DNA of 64,000 nucleotides, taken from positions 2,294,001 to 2,358,000 of the forward strand of contig NZ_JAHVJR010000001.1 of the NCBI RefSeq assembly GCF_019801175.1, read 5' to 3'. The position numbers were made by a program, and so were the translations under genes. The stretch's first letter is position 1. Every line of letters starts with the position of its first letter. Below the pieces are notes generated by a model. It did not search any database, was not told where the DNA came from, and worked only from the letters and a program-made list of their open reading frames with translations. Positions 16,018 to 24,037 of the stretch are shown piece by piece. The stretch is from Vannielia litorea. GTDB taxonomy: Bacteria; Pseudomonadota; Alphaproteobacteria; Rhodobacterales; Rhodobacteraceae.

Positions 16018-17461
16018 GCTTGGCGGCCACCGTCTTGAGAGTTGAGAATCCGTACAGGGCCTCGAAGCCCTTTTCGCGCCCGTGGCCCGATCGGCCGACG
16101 CCGCCGAATGGCAGCTCGACCCCGCCCCCTGCCCCGTAGTTGTTGAGGAAGACCTGGCCTGCGCGGAGGCGTTTGGCGAGGCGCATCTGGCGGGCGCCAC
16201 TGGCGGACCAGACCGAGGCGACAAGGCCGTAGCCGGTGCCGTTGGCGATGGCGATGGCCTCCTCTTCGCTGTCGAAGGGGATCATCACCTGCACCGGGCC
16301 GAAGACCTCCTCCTGCGCGAGGATGTGGTGTGGGTCCGTCGTGGCGTAGAGGCGGGGGGCGACGTAGTGGCCGTTTTTCGGGGCGCTATCGGAAACGGTG
16401 CCCTCGGCCAGTAGTTGCAGCCCCTCATCGCGCGAGAGGTAGCCCTGCACGATCTGCTTTTGCCGAGCGGAGATGAGCGGGCCGAGGTTGGCATCTTCCA
16501 GCGCGGGGGCGGCCTTGAGCTTGGCATAGGCCTCGGCCATGCGGGCCATCGTCTCCTCCCAGAGCGGACGCTCGACGAGGATGCGGGAGGAGGCGGAGCA
16601 GGTTTGCCCGGCGTTCTGCAGCCCGGCGGAGAGCAGGAACGGCAAGGCGGCGTCGAGGTCGGCATCGGCGAAGACGAGCTGGGGGGATTTGCCGCCGAGT
16701 TCGAGGGTGACGGGCACGATATTGGTGGCCGCCGCCTGCTGGATCAGGGTGCCGACGCCTGCGGAGCCGGTGAAGCTGAGGTGACGCACTCCGGGATGCG
16801 CGGAGAGCGCGGCACCGGCCTCTTCGCCCAGGCCGGGGATGACGTTGAGGGCGCCGGAGGGCAGGCCGGCCTCCTGCGCGAGGCGGGCGAAGGCGAGCGC
16901 GGTGAGGCAGGCCTCTTCCGCCGGTTTCAGCACGCAGGCGTTGCCCATCGCCAGCGCGGCACCGACCGAGCGGCCGATGATCTGCATCGGGTAGTTCCAA
17001 GGGATGATGTGGCCGGTCACCCCGTGCGGCTCGCGCAGGGTGTAGACGGTGTAGCCGTCGAGATAGGGGATGGTCTGGCCGGTGATCTTGTCGGCCGCGC
17101 CGCCGTAGAATTCCATGTAGCGGGCGAGCGCGCGGGCGTCGGCGCGGGCCTGGGTGAGCGGCTTGCCGACATCGCGGGATTCGAGGACGGCGAGGGCCTC
17201 GGTGCGCTCTTCGATCAGGCGGGAGAGACGGAGGAGGATGCGGCCGCGCTCGGCGGCGGTGAGGCTGCCCCATTCGCCATCGAGCGCGGTTTGCGCGGCG
17301 GCGACGGCACCGGAAACCTCGCGGGCACTGCAGCGGGCAATGGCGCCGATCTCCTGGCCGGTGGACGGGTCTTCGATGGGGAGCGTGGCGGGGGCGTCGT
17401 GCCAGTGGCCGCCGATGAGGTACTCGGACGGGTCGAACCAGCCTGCGGTGATGTCTGTCAT
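16010..17461 (-). CDS. NAD(P)-dependent aldehyde dehydrogenase
   Basis: A 483-residue ALDH-superfamily enzyme. It has IIPWNYPMQIIG near residue 145, KPAEEACLTAL, FTGSAGVG, the general-base Glu in LELGGKSPQ, the nucleophile Cys in NAGQTCSASSR near 285, and EEVFGPV. The sequence resembles betaine- or succinate-semialdehyde-type dehydrogenases but cannot be assigned further. It is the upstream gene of an overlapping pair with the SDR. A palindromic element begins 61 bp before its start. Confidence 0.88.
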   Translation of the reverse strand: MTDITAGWFDPSEYLIGGHWHDAPATLPIEDPSTGQEIGAIARCSAREVSGAVAAAQTALDGEWGSLTAAERGRILLRLSRLIEERTEALAVLESRDVGKPLTQARADARALARYMEFYGGAADKITGQTIPYLDGYTVYTLREPHGVTGHIIPWNYPMQIIGRSVGAALAMGNACVLKPAEEACLTALAFARLAQEAGLPSGALNVIPGLGEEAGAALSAHPGVRHLSFTGSAGVGTLIQQAAATNIVPVTLELGGKSPQLVFADADLDAALPFLLSAGLQNAGQTCSASSRILVERPLWEETMARMAEAYAKLKAAPALEDANLGPLISARQKQIVQGYLSRDEGLQLLAEGTVSDSAPKNGHYVAPRLYATTDPHHILAQEEVFGPVQVMIPFDSEEEAIAIANGTGYGLVASVWSASGARQMRLAKRLRAGQVFLNNYGAGGGVELPFGGVGRSGHGREKGFEALYGFSTLKTVAAKHD

Positions 17462-17521
17462 GGTGGTGCCTCCCGAGGGGAGGTTAGGGCGGCGGCGCGG
17501 GGTTTGGAAGTGCGTTCGGGA

Positions 17522-17690
17522 GCCGTGCAGCGCCGACCCGCGGGGTGGCGCCTGCAACAGTAGTGCGGTGCACTTTATGGTGCCGTGTTAGCTCGACCTG
17601 CGAGGTATGCGCTTGCCTCACCGAAGCGCCGCCCCGGGGGGCGGGTCGGCGCTGCACGGCGCCTGCGGCTTGATTCCGTGCACGTGCCAC
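17522..17690. repeat. Palindrome-bounded dispersed element, copy B
   Basis: Left arm 17522-17541 (GCCGTGCAGCGCCGACCCGC) and right arm 17641-17660 are perfect inverted repeats; the tail with GGCTTGATTCCGTGCA is shared with copy A at 3402-3580. The interior is similar throughout, including CACTTTAT and CACCGAAGCGCCGCCCCG, without net length change. With the hairpin that follows it makes up the 337-bp gap between the ALDH and ABC transporter genes. Confidence 0.75.
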
Positions 17691-17779
17691 GCTGACCTGT
17701 AGGGTCAAGTTACAGCAACCGGGGCGGCCGGAGGAGGGAAGGGCTTTCGGTGGCGTCGCTACGCTCGGGGGGCTGGCGC

Positions 17780-17798
17780 GGTGGGCAGATTGCCCACC
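17780..17798 (-). terminator. Hairpin at the end of the peptide transporter operon
   Basis: GGTGGGCA, GAT loop, TGCCCACC. It directly abuts the TAG stop of the downstream-most ABC gene and matches the stem at 4695-4713. Confidence 0.65.
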
Positions 17799-19334
17799 CT
17801 ATGCGGCGAGCACGGGCGCGGCGGCGATGAGGGCGCGTGTGTAGGGATGCTTCGGTTGGGTGAAGACCTGTTCGGTCGGGCCCTGCTCCACGATCTCGCC
17901 CGCCTTCATCACCAGCACCCGGTCGGTCACGTTGCGGACCACGGAAAGGTCGTGGCTGATGAAGAGGTAGCTGAGGCGGCGCTCGGCTTGAAGGCGGGCC
18001 AAAAGGTCGAGGATGCGGGCGCGGACCTGGACGTCGAGCGCGGAGACGGCCTCGTCGAGCACGATCAGCTCGGGGTGGGTGATCAGGGCCCGGGCGATGG
18101 CGATGCGTTGGCGTTGACCGCCGGAGAACTGGTGCGGGTATTTGTGGGCGTCGTCGGGGTGGAGGCCTACGGCGAGCAGGGCTTCGGAGATGCGGGCGCG
18201 CAGGTCAGGCGGGGTGCCGGTGAGGTGGAAGGGTTCGGAGACGAGGCGGGAGACACGGTGGCGCGGGTTGAAGCTGCCGTAGGGGTCTTGAAACACCACT
18301 TGCAGGCGGCGCCGGAGATCGAAGCCCATCTGTGGCGTGACGGGCTGGCCGTCGAGCGCGATTGCGCCGCCTTGCAGCGGGTCGAGGCCGAGGATGGCGC
18401 GCGTGAGGGTGGACTTGCCGCAGCCGGACTCGCCGACGAGGCCGAGGGACTCGCCTTGGCGCAGGGTGAAGCTGACCTTGTTCACTGCGCGGAAAGGGCC
18501 CTTGCGGGTGGGGTAGTCGCGGATGGCGTTCTGGACGCTGAGAAGCGGGGTTTCCTCGACGCGGGTGGCGGCGCGGTCGGGCTGGTGGCCGGAGGCTTCG
18601 AAGAGCGCCTGCGTGTAGGGGTGCGTGCGGTTGCGCAGGATCTGCGCGGTGGGGCCGTGCTCGACCACCCTGCCCTCTTTCATCACCGCGATCTCATCGG
18701 CCATGTCGGCGACCACGGCGAGGTCGTGGGTGATGAGCAGGAGCGCCATGCCCTCCTCGCGGACGAGGCTGCGCAGGAGGTCGAGGATCTGGGCCTGGGT
18801 GGTGACGTCGAGCGCCGTGGTGGGCTCGTCGGCGATCAGCAGGCGGGGGCGGAGCGCGATGGCCATGGCGATGCAGACCCGTTGGCGCTGGCCGCCGGAG
18901 AGTTCGTGCGGGTAGCGGGTGGCGGGGATGGCCGAGAGGCCGACGCGGTCGAGCTTTTCGCGGGCGATCTGCGCGGCCTCGAAGCGGGAGGCGGCGCCGT
19001 GGATGCGGAGGGTTTCGGCCACCTGGGCGCCGATGGTCTGCATCGGGTTGAGTGCGGTCATCGGCTCCTGAAAGATCATGCCGATCTCGTTGCCGCGGAT
19101 GGTGCAGAGGCGGCGTTCGGGGGCCTTCGTCAGGTCTTCCCCGTCGAGGCAGGCGGCTCCGGTGGTTTCAGACCCGTGCGGGAGCAGGCCCATGATCGAG
19201 AGGGCGGTCATGCTCTTGCCGGAACCGGACTCGCCGACGAGGCCGAGGATGCGGCCCTCAGGCAGAGAGAAGGACACCTCGCGCAGGATGGGCTTGCCGT
19301 GGATGGCGAGGCAGAGGCTGCGAAGGTCGATCAT
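17799..19334 (-). CDS. Peptide/nickel-type ABC transporter, fused double ATPase
   Basis: A 511-residue fusion of two OppD/OppF-like ATPases. Domain 1 (about 1-250) has Walker A GESGSGKS, signature LSGGQRQR and Walker B LLIADEPTTALD; domain 2 (about 265-510) has GESGCGKS, FSGGQRQR and LIVLDEAVSALD. Each domain ends with the oligopeptide-transporter C-terminal segment (HPYTQALFEA and HPYTRALIAA). It powers import of peptides or similar small solutes through the two permeases encoded just upstream, whose last gene overlaps it by an ATGA. Confidence 0.93.
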   Translation of the reverse strand: MIDLRSLCLAIHGKPILREVSFSLPEGRILGLVGESGSGKSMTALSIMGLLPHGSETTGAACLDGEDLTKAPERRLCTIRGNEIGMIFQEPMTALNPMQTIGAQVAETLRIHGAASRFEAAQIAREKLDRVGLSAIPATRYPHELSGGQRQRVCIAMAIALRPRLLIADEPTTALDVTTQAQILDLLRSLVREEGMALLLITHDLAVVADMADEIAVMKEGRVVEHGPTAQILRNRTHPYTQALFEASGHQPDRAATRVEETPLLSVQNAIRDYPTRKGPFRAVNKVSFTLRQGESLGLVGESGCGKSTLTRAILGLDPLQGGAIALDGQPVTPQMGFDLRRRLQVVFQDPYGSFNPRHRVSRLVSEPFHLTGTPPDLRARISEALLAVGLHPDDAHKYPHQFSGGQRQRIAIARALITHPELIVLDEAVSALDVQVRARILDLLARLQAERRLSYLFISHDLSVVRNVTDRVLVMKAGEIVEQGPTEQVFTQPKHPYTRALIAAAPVLAA

Positions 19335-20152
19335 TGCACGGCCCTGCGCAGGCGGGGGTCGAGCATGTCACGCAGCCCATCGCCCATGAGGTTCAGGCCG
19401 AGGACCATGGCGGTGATGCAGAAGGCGGGCGCCATGGCAAGGCGCGGGGTGCCGTAAAAGAAGGTTTGCGCGTCGGCGAGCATCCGGCCCCAAGAGGGCG
19501 TGGGCGGTTGCGCCCCGAGGCCGACGTAGGAGAGGCCGGCCTCGGCGAGGATGCCGAGGGAGAACTGGATGGTGGCCTGCACGATGAGCAGGCTAGCGAT
19601 GTTGGGCAGGATGTGCTCGGCGCTGATCCGGGTGCGGGATTTGCCCGCCACGCGGGCGGCGAGGATGAACTCGCGCTGCCAGACGCCGAGCGCCGCGCCA
19701 CGGGCGACGCGGGCGAAGACCGGAATGTTGAAGATGCCGATGGCGAGGATGGCGTTGAACGCGGAGGGGCCGAAGGTGGCGGTGATCAGGATGGCGATGA
19801 CGAGGGAGGGGAAGGCGAAAGTGAGGTCGTTGGCGCGCATGATGACCTCGTCGAGCAGCGAGCCTCGGGAGGCGGCGGCGGTGAGGCCGAGGGGGACGCC
19901 GATACAGAGGCCGATGGAGACGGCGACGAGGGCGACGGCGATGGAGGTGCGTGCGCCGGCCATGAGCATGGAGGTGAGGTCGCGCCCGAGGTGATCGGTG
20001 CCGAGGAGGTGGGTGGCGGAGGGGGCCGCGAGCTTGTTGGAGATCGCGAGGTCGAGGACGGAGTGGGGCGTCCAGACGAGGGAGAGGAGCGCGGCGGCGG
20101 CGAAGAAGGCGGTGAGGGTGGCACCGATGAGGAGTTGGGCGGGGAGTTTCAT
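19331..20152 (-). CDS. ABC transporter permease, DppC type
   Basis: A 273-residue inner-membrane permease. After an N-terminal helix it has the OppC/DppC hallmark HLLGTDHLGRD, five further membrane spans and the ATPase-contact EAA loop (SAEHILPNIASLLIVQ). It pairs with the DppB-type permease upstream and the double ATPase downstream. The start at ATG 20152 lies about 120 bp after the DppB gene, a gap that holds a relic of the palindromic element. Confidence 0.93.
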   Translation of the reverse strand: MKLPAQLLIGATLTAFFAAAALLSLVWTPHSVLDLAISNKLAAPSATHLLGTDHLGRDLTSMLMAGARTSIAVALVAVSIGLCIGVPLGLTAAASRGSLLDEVIMRANDLTFAFPSLVIAILITATFGPSAFNAILAIGIFNIPVFARVARGAALGVWQREFILAARVAGKSRTRISAEHILPNIASLLIVQATIQFSLGILAEAGLSYVGLGAQPPTPSWGRMLADAQTFFYGTPRLAMAPAFCITAMVLGLNLMGDGLRDMLDPRLRRAVQ

Positions 20153-20201
20153 GGGGTGAGCCCGGTGATGGCGAGAGCCCGCACGGTGCGCGCCGTAAGG
20201 C

Positions 20202-20244
20202 GCCGTGCAGCGCCAGCCCGCCGCCCGGGCAGGCGCTGCATGGC
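20202..20244. repeat. Short relic of the palindromic element
   Basis: GCCGTGCAGCGCC (20202-20214) and GGCGCTGCATGGC (20232-20244) form a 13-bp stem with one G-T pair. The arm is the same sequence as in copies A and B, but the interior is missing. It sits inside the transporter operon between two permease genes. Confidence 0.6.
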
Positions 20245-20273
20245 TTGCGTGGCTCGCGTTGGCAGGTGTTCCA

Positions 20274-21221
<948 letters not shown>

Positions 21222-21333
21222 GAGGGGACGCTAGGGGATTGATCCGGCGGGGGGAAGTGGCGTTGCGGCATGGGCGGCAGGTGCCGCAGCGGGCTTGCGC
21301 GGGCCGGAGGGCGTGGCATAGTCGGCACAGGCC

Positions 21334-21418
21334 CGGGGTGATGGCGTCACCCCGCCACGTGGCCTTCCTGTCCTGAACGCCGGGACCATTCCTTTACGGA
21401 TGGGCCCGCGAAGGGCCC
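21334..21418 (+). promoter_or_regulatory. Structured 5' leader of the creatinase gene
   Basis: CGGGGTGA-TGGCG-TCACCCCG (21334-21354) is a perfect 8-bp hairpin, and GGGCCC-GCGAA-GGGCCC (21402-21418) is a second stem ending 15 bp before the start codon. It does not match a riboswitch class that I recognise. Either regulation of creatinase or termination of leaky upstream transcription is possible. Confidence 0.4.
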
Positions 21419-21432
21419 GGAAAGGTCCCGAG

Positions 21433-22641
21433 ATGACAGATCGTCCCGCATTCTACCGCTTCGAGAACGGCGAAAAGGCGCCCCTGCCCTTCCCGGCCGC
21501 CGAGTATGACGCGCGGCTCGCCAAGCTGCGCGGGGTGATGGCCGAGCAGGGCATCGAGGTGGCGCTCTTCACCTCGATGGCGGGCATCGCCTACTACTCG
21601 GGGTTTCTCTACTGCAGCTTTGGGCGACCCTACGGGCTGGTGGTGACGGCAGAAAGCTCCACCGTGATCAGCGCGGGCATCGACGCGGGCCAGCCCTGGC
21701 GGCGCTGCCACGGCGATGCGCTGACCTACACCGACTGGGCGCGCGACAACTTCTGGCGGGCGGTGGCCTATGTGGCGGGCACGGGCCGCGTGCTGGGCTT
21801 CGAGGGCGACCACATGACGGTGCAGCAGCGCGAAGCGATGGAAAGCTATCTGGCGCCTGTCTCAGTGGATATCTCGGTGCCGGTGATGCAGCTGCGAATG
21901 ATCAAGAGTGCGGCGGAGATCGCCCTGATCCGCGAGGGTGCGCGTGTGGCGGACCTCGGCGGCGAGGCGATCCGCGCGGCGATTGCCGAGGGCGTGCGCG
22001 AGATCGACGTGGCAATGGCCGGGCGCGATGCGATGGAGGCCGAGATCGCGCGGGCCTTTCCGGATGCGGAATATCGCGACACTTGGGTCTGGTTCCAGTC
22101 GGGGCTGAACACGGACGGGGCGCACAACCCGGTGACGGCGCGGCGACTGGAGCGGGGCGACATCCTGAGCCTCAACACCTTTCCGATGATCTCGGGCTAT
22201 TACACCGCGCTGGAACGCACGCTGTTTCTGGGCGAGGTGAATGACGCCTCGCTGGGCTATTGGAAGGCCAATGTGGAAGCCCATGAGCTGGGGATGGCGC
22301 TGCTGAAGCCGGGCGCGCGCTGCGGCACGGTGACGGCGGCGCTCAACGCCTTCTTCGCCGAGCGCGACCAGCTGAAGTATCGCAGCTTCGGTTACGGCCA
22401 CTCCTTCGGCGTGCTCAGCCACTACTACGGGCGCGAGGCGGGGCTGGAGCTGCGGGAGGATATCGACACGGTGCTGGAGCCGGGCATGGTGATCTCGATG
22501 GAGCCGATGCTGACGGTGCCGGAGGGGATGCCGGGTGCGGGCGGGTATCGCGAGCACGATATTCTGGTGATTACCGAGGACGGGGCGGAGAACATCACCG
22601 GCTTTCCTTACGGGCCGGAGAGGAACGTGATCGCGGGGTAG
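21433..22641 (+). CDS. Creatinase (creatine amidinohydrolase)
   Basis: A 402-residue pita-bread-fold enzyme that hydrolyses creatine to sarcosine and urea without metal. It matches long stretches of the Pseudomonas creatinase as I know it: FLYCSFGRPY, GQPWRR, WFQSGLNTDGAHNPVT, GYYTALERTLFL, FGYGHSFG with a conserved His, and SHYYGREAGLELREDIDTV. The length is within one residue of that enzyme, which separates it from ordinary M24 aminopeptidases. The start is ATG 21433 (MTDRPAFYRF). The released urea could feed the urease whose accessory genes are about 20 kb away. Confidence 0.93.
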   Translation: MTDRPAFYRFENGEKAPLPFPAAEYDARLAKLRGVMAEQGIEVALFTSMAGIAYYSGFLYCSFGRPYGLVVTAESSTVISAGIDAGQPWRRCHGDALTYTDWARDNFWRAVAYVAGTGRVLGFEGDHMTVQQREAMESYLAPVSVDISVPVMQLRMIKSAAEIALIREGARVADLGGEAIRAAIAEGVREIDVAMAGRDAMEAEIARAFPDAEYRDTWVWFQSGLNTDGAHNPVTARRLERGDILSLNTFPMISGYYTALERTLFLGEVNDASLGYWKANVEAHELGMALLKPGARCGTVTAALNAFFAERDQLKYRSFGYGHSFGVLSHYYGREAGLELREDIDTVLEPGMVISMEPMLTVPEGMPGAGGYREHDILVITEDGAENITGFPYGPERNVIAG

Positions 22642-22699
22642 CTCCGCCGCCCGTCGAGGCGTCCTCGCCCCCGGTGGCGCCGCATGGTAGGACCGGGCC

Positions 22700-23155
22700 A
22701 TGACCCGCTGGCGCCCCCTCCCCCGCATCCGAGTTCTGGCCATCGGCCTCGCCTGGCGCGGGCGCCAAATGCTGGCGGCTGAGGTGCGCAACGATGCTGG
22801 ACGGCTGAAGGGCGTGCGCCCGCCCGGCGGCGGCGTGGAGTTTGGCGAAAGCTGGGAAGACGCGCTGCGGCGCGAATGGGCCGAGGAGTTTGGGCTGGAG
22901 GTAACGGTGAGCGGCCCGCCGGTGGTGCTGGAGAACATCTACAGCCACGAGGGCGAACCGGGGCATGAGGTGGTCTTTGCCGCGCCCATCACCCTGCCGC
23001 CCTGCCCGCTTCTGGAGGCCGAGTCGGCAGAGGTGCGGGAGGACAATGGCCTGCCCTTCACCGTCCGCTGGTTTGACTTCGATGCGCTGGATGGGTCCGG
23101 CCCGGCGCTCTATCCAGCGGGGCTGAAGCCGTTGGTTGCGCCGCCCGAGGGGTAG
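22700..23155 (+). CDS. Nudix hydrolase
   Basis: A 151-residue protein with a complete Nudix box (GGGVEFGESWEDALRREWAEEFGL, positions about 44-67, following the Gx5Ex7REUxEExGU pattern). It should cleave a nucleoside diphosphate linked to another group; the rest of the sequence gives no substrate clue. It starts 58 bp after creatinase and could be co-transcribed with it. It ends next to the tRNA pair on the other strand. Confidence 0.9.
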   Translation: MTRWRPLPRIRVLAIGLAWRGRQMLAAEVRNDAGRLKGVRPPGGGVEFGESWEDALRREWAEEFGLEVTVSGPPVVLENIYSHEGEPGHEVVFAAPITLPPCPLLEAESAEVREDNGLPFTVRWFDFDALDGSGPALYPAGLKPLVAPPEG

Positions 23156-23157
23156 CA

Positions 23158-23232
23158 TGGCGGCCGCGACGGGATTCGAACCCGCAACACCCGGATAGAC
23201 AATCCGGTGCTCTCCCGTTGAGCTACGCGGCC
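23158..23232 (-). tRNA. tRNA-Asp (anticodon GTC), atypical anticodon loop
   Basis: A full cloverleaf with encoded CCA: acceptor GGCCGCG/CGCGGCC, discriminator G, D-arm GCTC/GAGC, anticodon stem CCGGA/TCCGG, T-arm GCGGG-TTCGAAT-CCCGT. The anticodon loop reads TTGTCTA, so the anticodon is GTC, but position 37 is T (almost always a purine) and 38 is A rather than the C usual for Asp. Stems are sound, so the gene may be functional yet unusual. Confidence 0.8.
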
Positions 23233-23242
23233 GCGATCCAGC

Positions 23243-23317
23243 TGGCAGAGCGTGCGGGAATCGAACCCGCGTTGTCCGTTCGAAAGACGGGTGTCCTGAC
23301 CACTAGACGAACGCCCC
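23243..23317 (-). tRNA. tRNA-Glu (anticodon TTC), with irregular stems
   Basis: Cloverleaf with encoded CCA, discriminator G, a normal Glu D-arm (GTCT AGTGGTCA GGAC) and T-arm GCGGG-TTCGATT-CCCGC. The anticodon loop is CTTTCGA (TTC). Irregular points: the acceptor stem GGGGCGT/ACGCTCT needs G-T pairs at 1-72 and 3-70, and the top of the anticodon stem is a C-A mismatch (27-43). It lies 10 bp upstream of the tRNA-Asp gene in the same direction. Confidence 0.8.
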
Positions 23318-23388
23318 TTGCTGAATGAGAGAGGTTTACCGAGAGGCGCCAGATTTTTCAATTTATTATTTTTTATCAATTACTTAAA

Positions 23389-23529
23389 TCAAAGCGCGGC
23401 CGCCCCACCGACAGCAGGTCGATGAGCGGCAACGGAACGCCGGCGTCGTATGGGTGTGGATGAGCAAGGAGACGCGGCAGGGCCGGCCTCCTCGGTATCG
23501 TCGGGCTCTTCGAACGGCTGGTCGGGCAC
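23389..23529 (-). CDS. Possible small protein downstream of a leader/terminator
   Basis: A 46-codon ORF from GTG 23529 with an AAGGAG ribosome-binding site 9 bp upstream (23539-23544). It is acidic at first (PFEEPDDTEEAG) and then basic (PIRRRRSVAAHRP). No family is recognised. A minus-strand intrinsic terminator and a 21-codon leader ORF precede it, and an AT-rich stretch then tRNA-Glu follow. It may be a remnant or a real attenuated gene; the good ribosome-binding site is the main support. Confidence 0.35.
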   Translation of the reverse strand: MPDQPFEEPDDTEEAGPAASPCSSTPIRRRRSVAAHRPAVGGAAAL

Positions 23530-23556
23530 AGCTCTGGTCTCCTTTCGTCGGGCATG

Positions 23557-23586
23557 AAAAAGGGCGGTCACCATGTGGTGCCGCCC
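23557..23586 (-). terminator. Intrinsic terminator/attenuator on the minus strand
   Basis: Read on the minus strand, GGGCGG and CACC pair with GGTG and CCGCCC (one bulge), then TTTTT at 23561-23557. A second hairpin ACCGGCC-CCGAT-GGCCGGT lies just before it (about 23591-23610). It follows the small Arg-rich ORF at 23627-23692, the order leader peptide, hairpin, terminator. Confidence 0.6.
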
Positions 23587-23626
23587 GGACGACCGGCCAT
23601 CGGGGCCGGTGCCATGAGGGTACGCG

Positions 23627-23692
23627 TCAGCAGTCCACGCGCCCTCCTCGGGCGGTGATCCGGCGATCTCGTTCTGATGCAAACGGGCTCAT
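23627..23692 (-). CDS. Putative 21-residue Arg-rich leader peptide
   Basis: ATG 23692 is preceded by AAAGGA with 6 bp spacing; the peptide reads MSPFASERDRRITARGGRVD plus a final Cys. Five of 21 codons are Arg (CGA, CGC, CGG, CGA, CGC). A minus-strand terminator follows within 45 bp. A TTGATC / TAGGAC promoter pair with an 18-bp spacer lies upstream. The architecture suggests ribosome-mediated attenuation of something downstream, but the regulated gene is not obvious. Confidence 0.45.
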   Translation of the reverse strand: MSPFASERDRRITARGGRVDC

Positions 23693-23818
23693 TGCGCGTC
23701 CTTTCAAGACGGTCCTAGCAGGCCGCCCCCGGCCCGATCAAGCGCGGCGCGGCGCCTGCTTCAACCAAGTCGCAAATCTTCACTTTCCTTTTCCGATTCC
23801 CTGCGTATGCTCGCCCCC

Positions 23819-23950
23819 ATGACGCAAGAGCGCCACAACCAGCCCCGGGCCATCGCCATCGCCCGCCAGGAGGAAGCCACCCGGCTCCCCCTCGCTGCTG
23901 TTGTTGCCCTGCCGCTCGCCGGCCTGCTTCTTCTGCTTACCTGCCTCTGA
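23819..23950 (+). CDS. leuL: leuA leader peptide
   Basis: A 43-codon ORF just upstream of leuA, too short for ordinary ORF calling. It is Leu-rich towards the end: codons 36-40 are CTG CTT CTT CTG CTT, and Leu also occurs at 23, 25, 31, 33 and at 43 directly before TGA. This is the layout of a leucine attenuator: stalling at the Leu run would alter folding of the hairpins that overlap and follow the stop codon. There is no strong ribosome-binding site, but the run position and location are convincing. Confidence 0.8.
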   Translation: MTQERHNQPRAIAIARQEEATRLPLAAVVALPLAGLLLLLTCL

Positions 23951-23992
23951 GCGTGCCTTTCCGGCGCGACCGCTCAGAGGTATAGACGCGCC
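23944..23992 (+). promoter_or_regulatory. Alternative hairpins of the leuA attenuator
   Basis: Hairpin 1: CCTCTGAGCG (23944-23953, containing the leader stop) with CGCTCAGAGG (23971-23980), a perfect 10-bp stem. Hairpin 2: GGCGCG (23963-23968) with CGCGCC (23987-23992), which overlaps hairpin 1 so that they compete. No T-tract follows, so the off-state may be Rho-dependent or translational. Confidence 0.65.
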
Positions 23993-24037
23993 AGAGCACC
24001 CAAGAGCAAAAGTACAGCAAGCCAGAGAGATTTTCCG

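Noticed and set aside
17781..19457. 558-codon plus-strand frame opposite the ABC ATPase
   Set aside because: It is rich in Gly, Ala, Glu and Val with no domain, as expected of antisense frames in high-GC DNA, and the minus strand has complete ABC motifs.
21334..21418. Known riboswitch (guanidine, glycine, SAM/SAH) before creatinase
   Set aside because: The conserved loop sequences of those classes are absent; only generic strong hairpins are seen.
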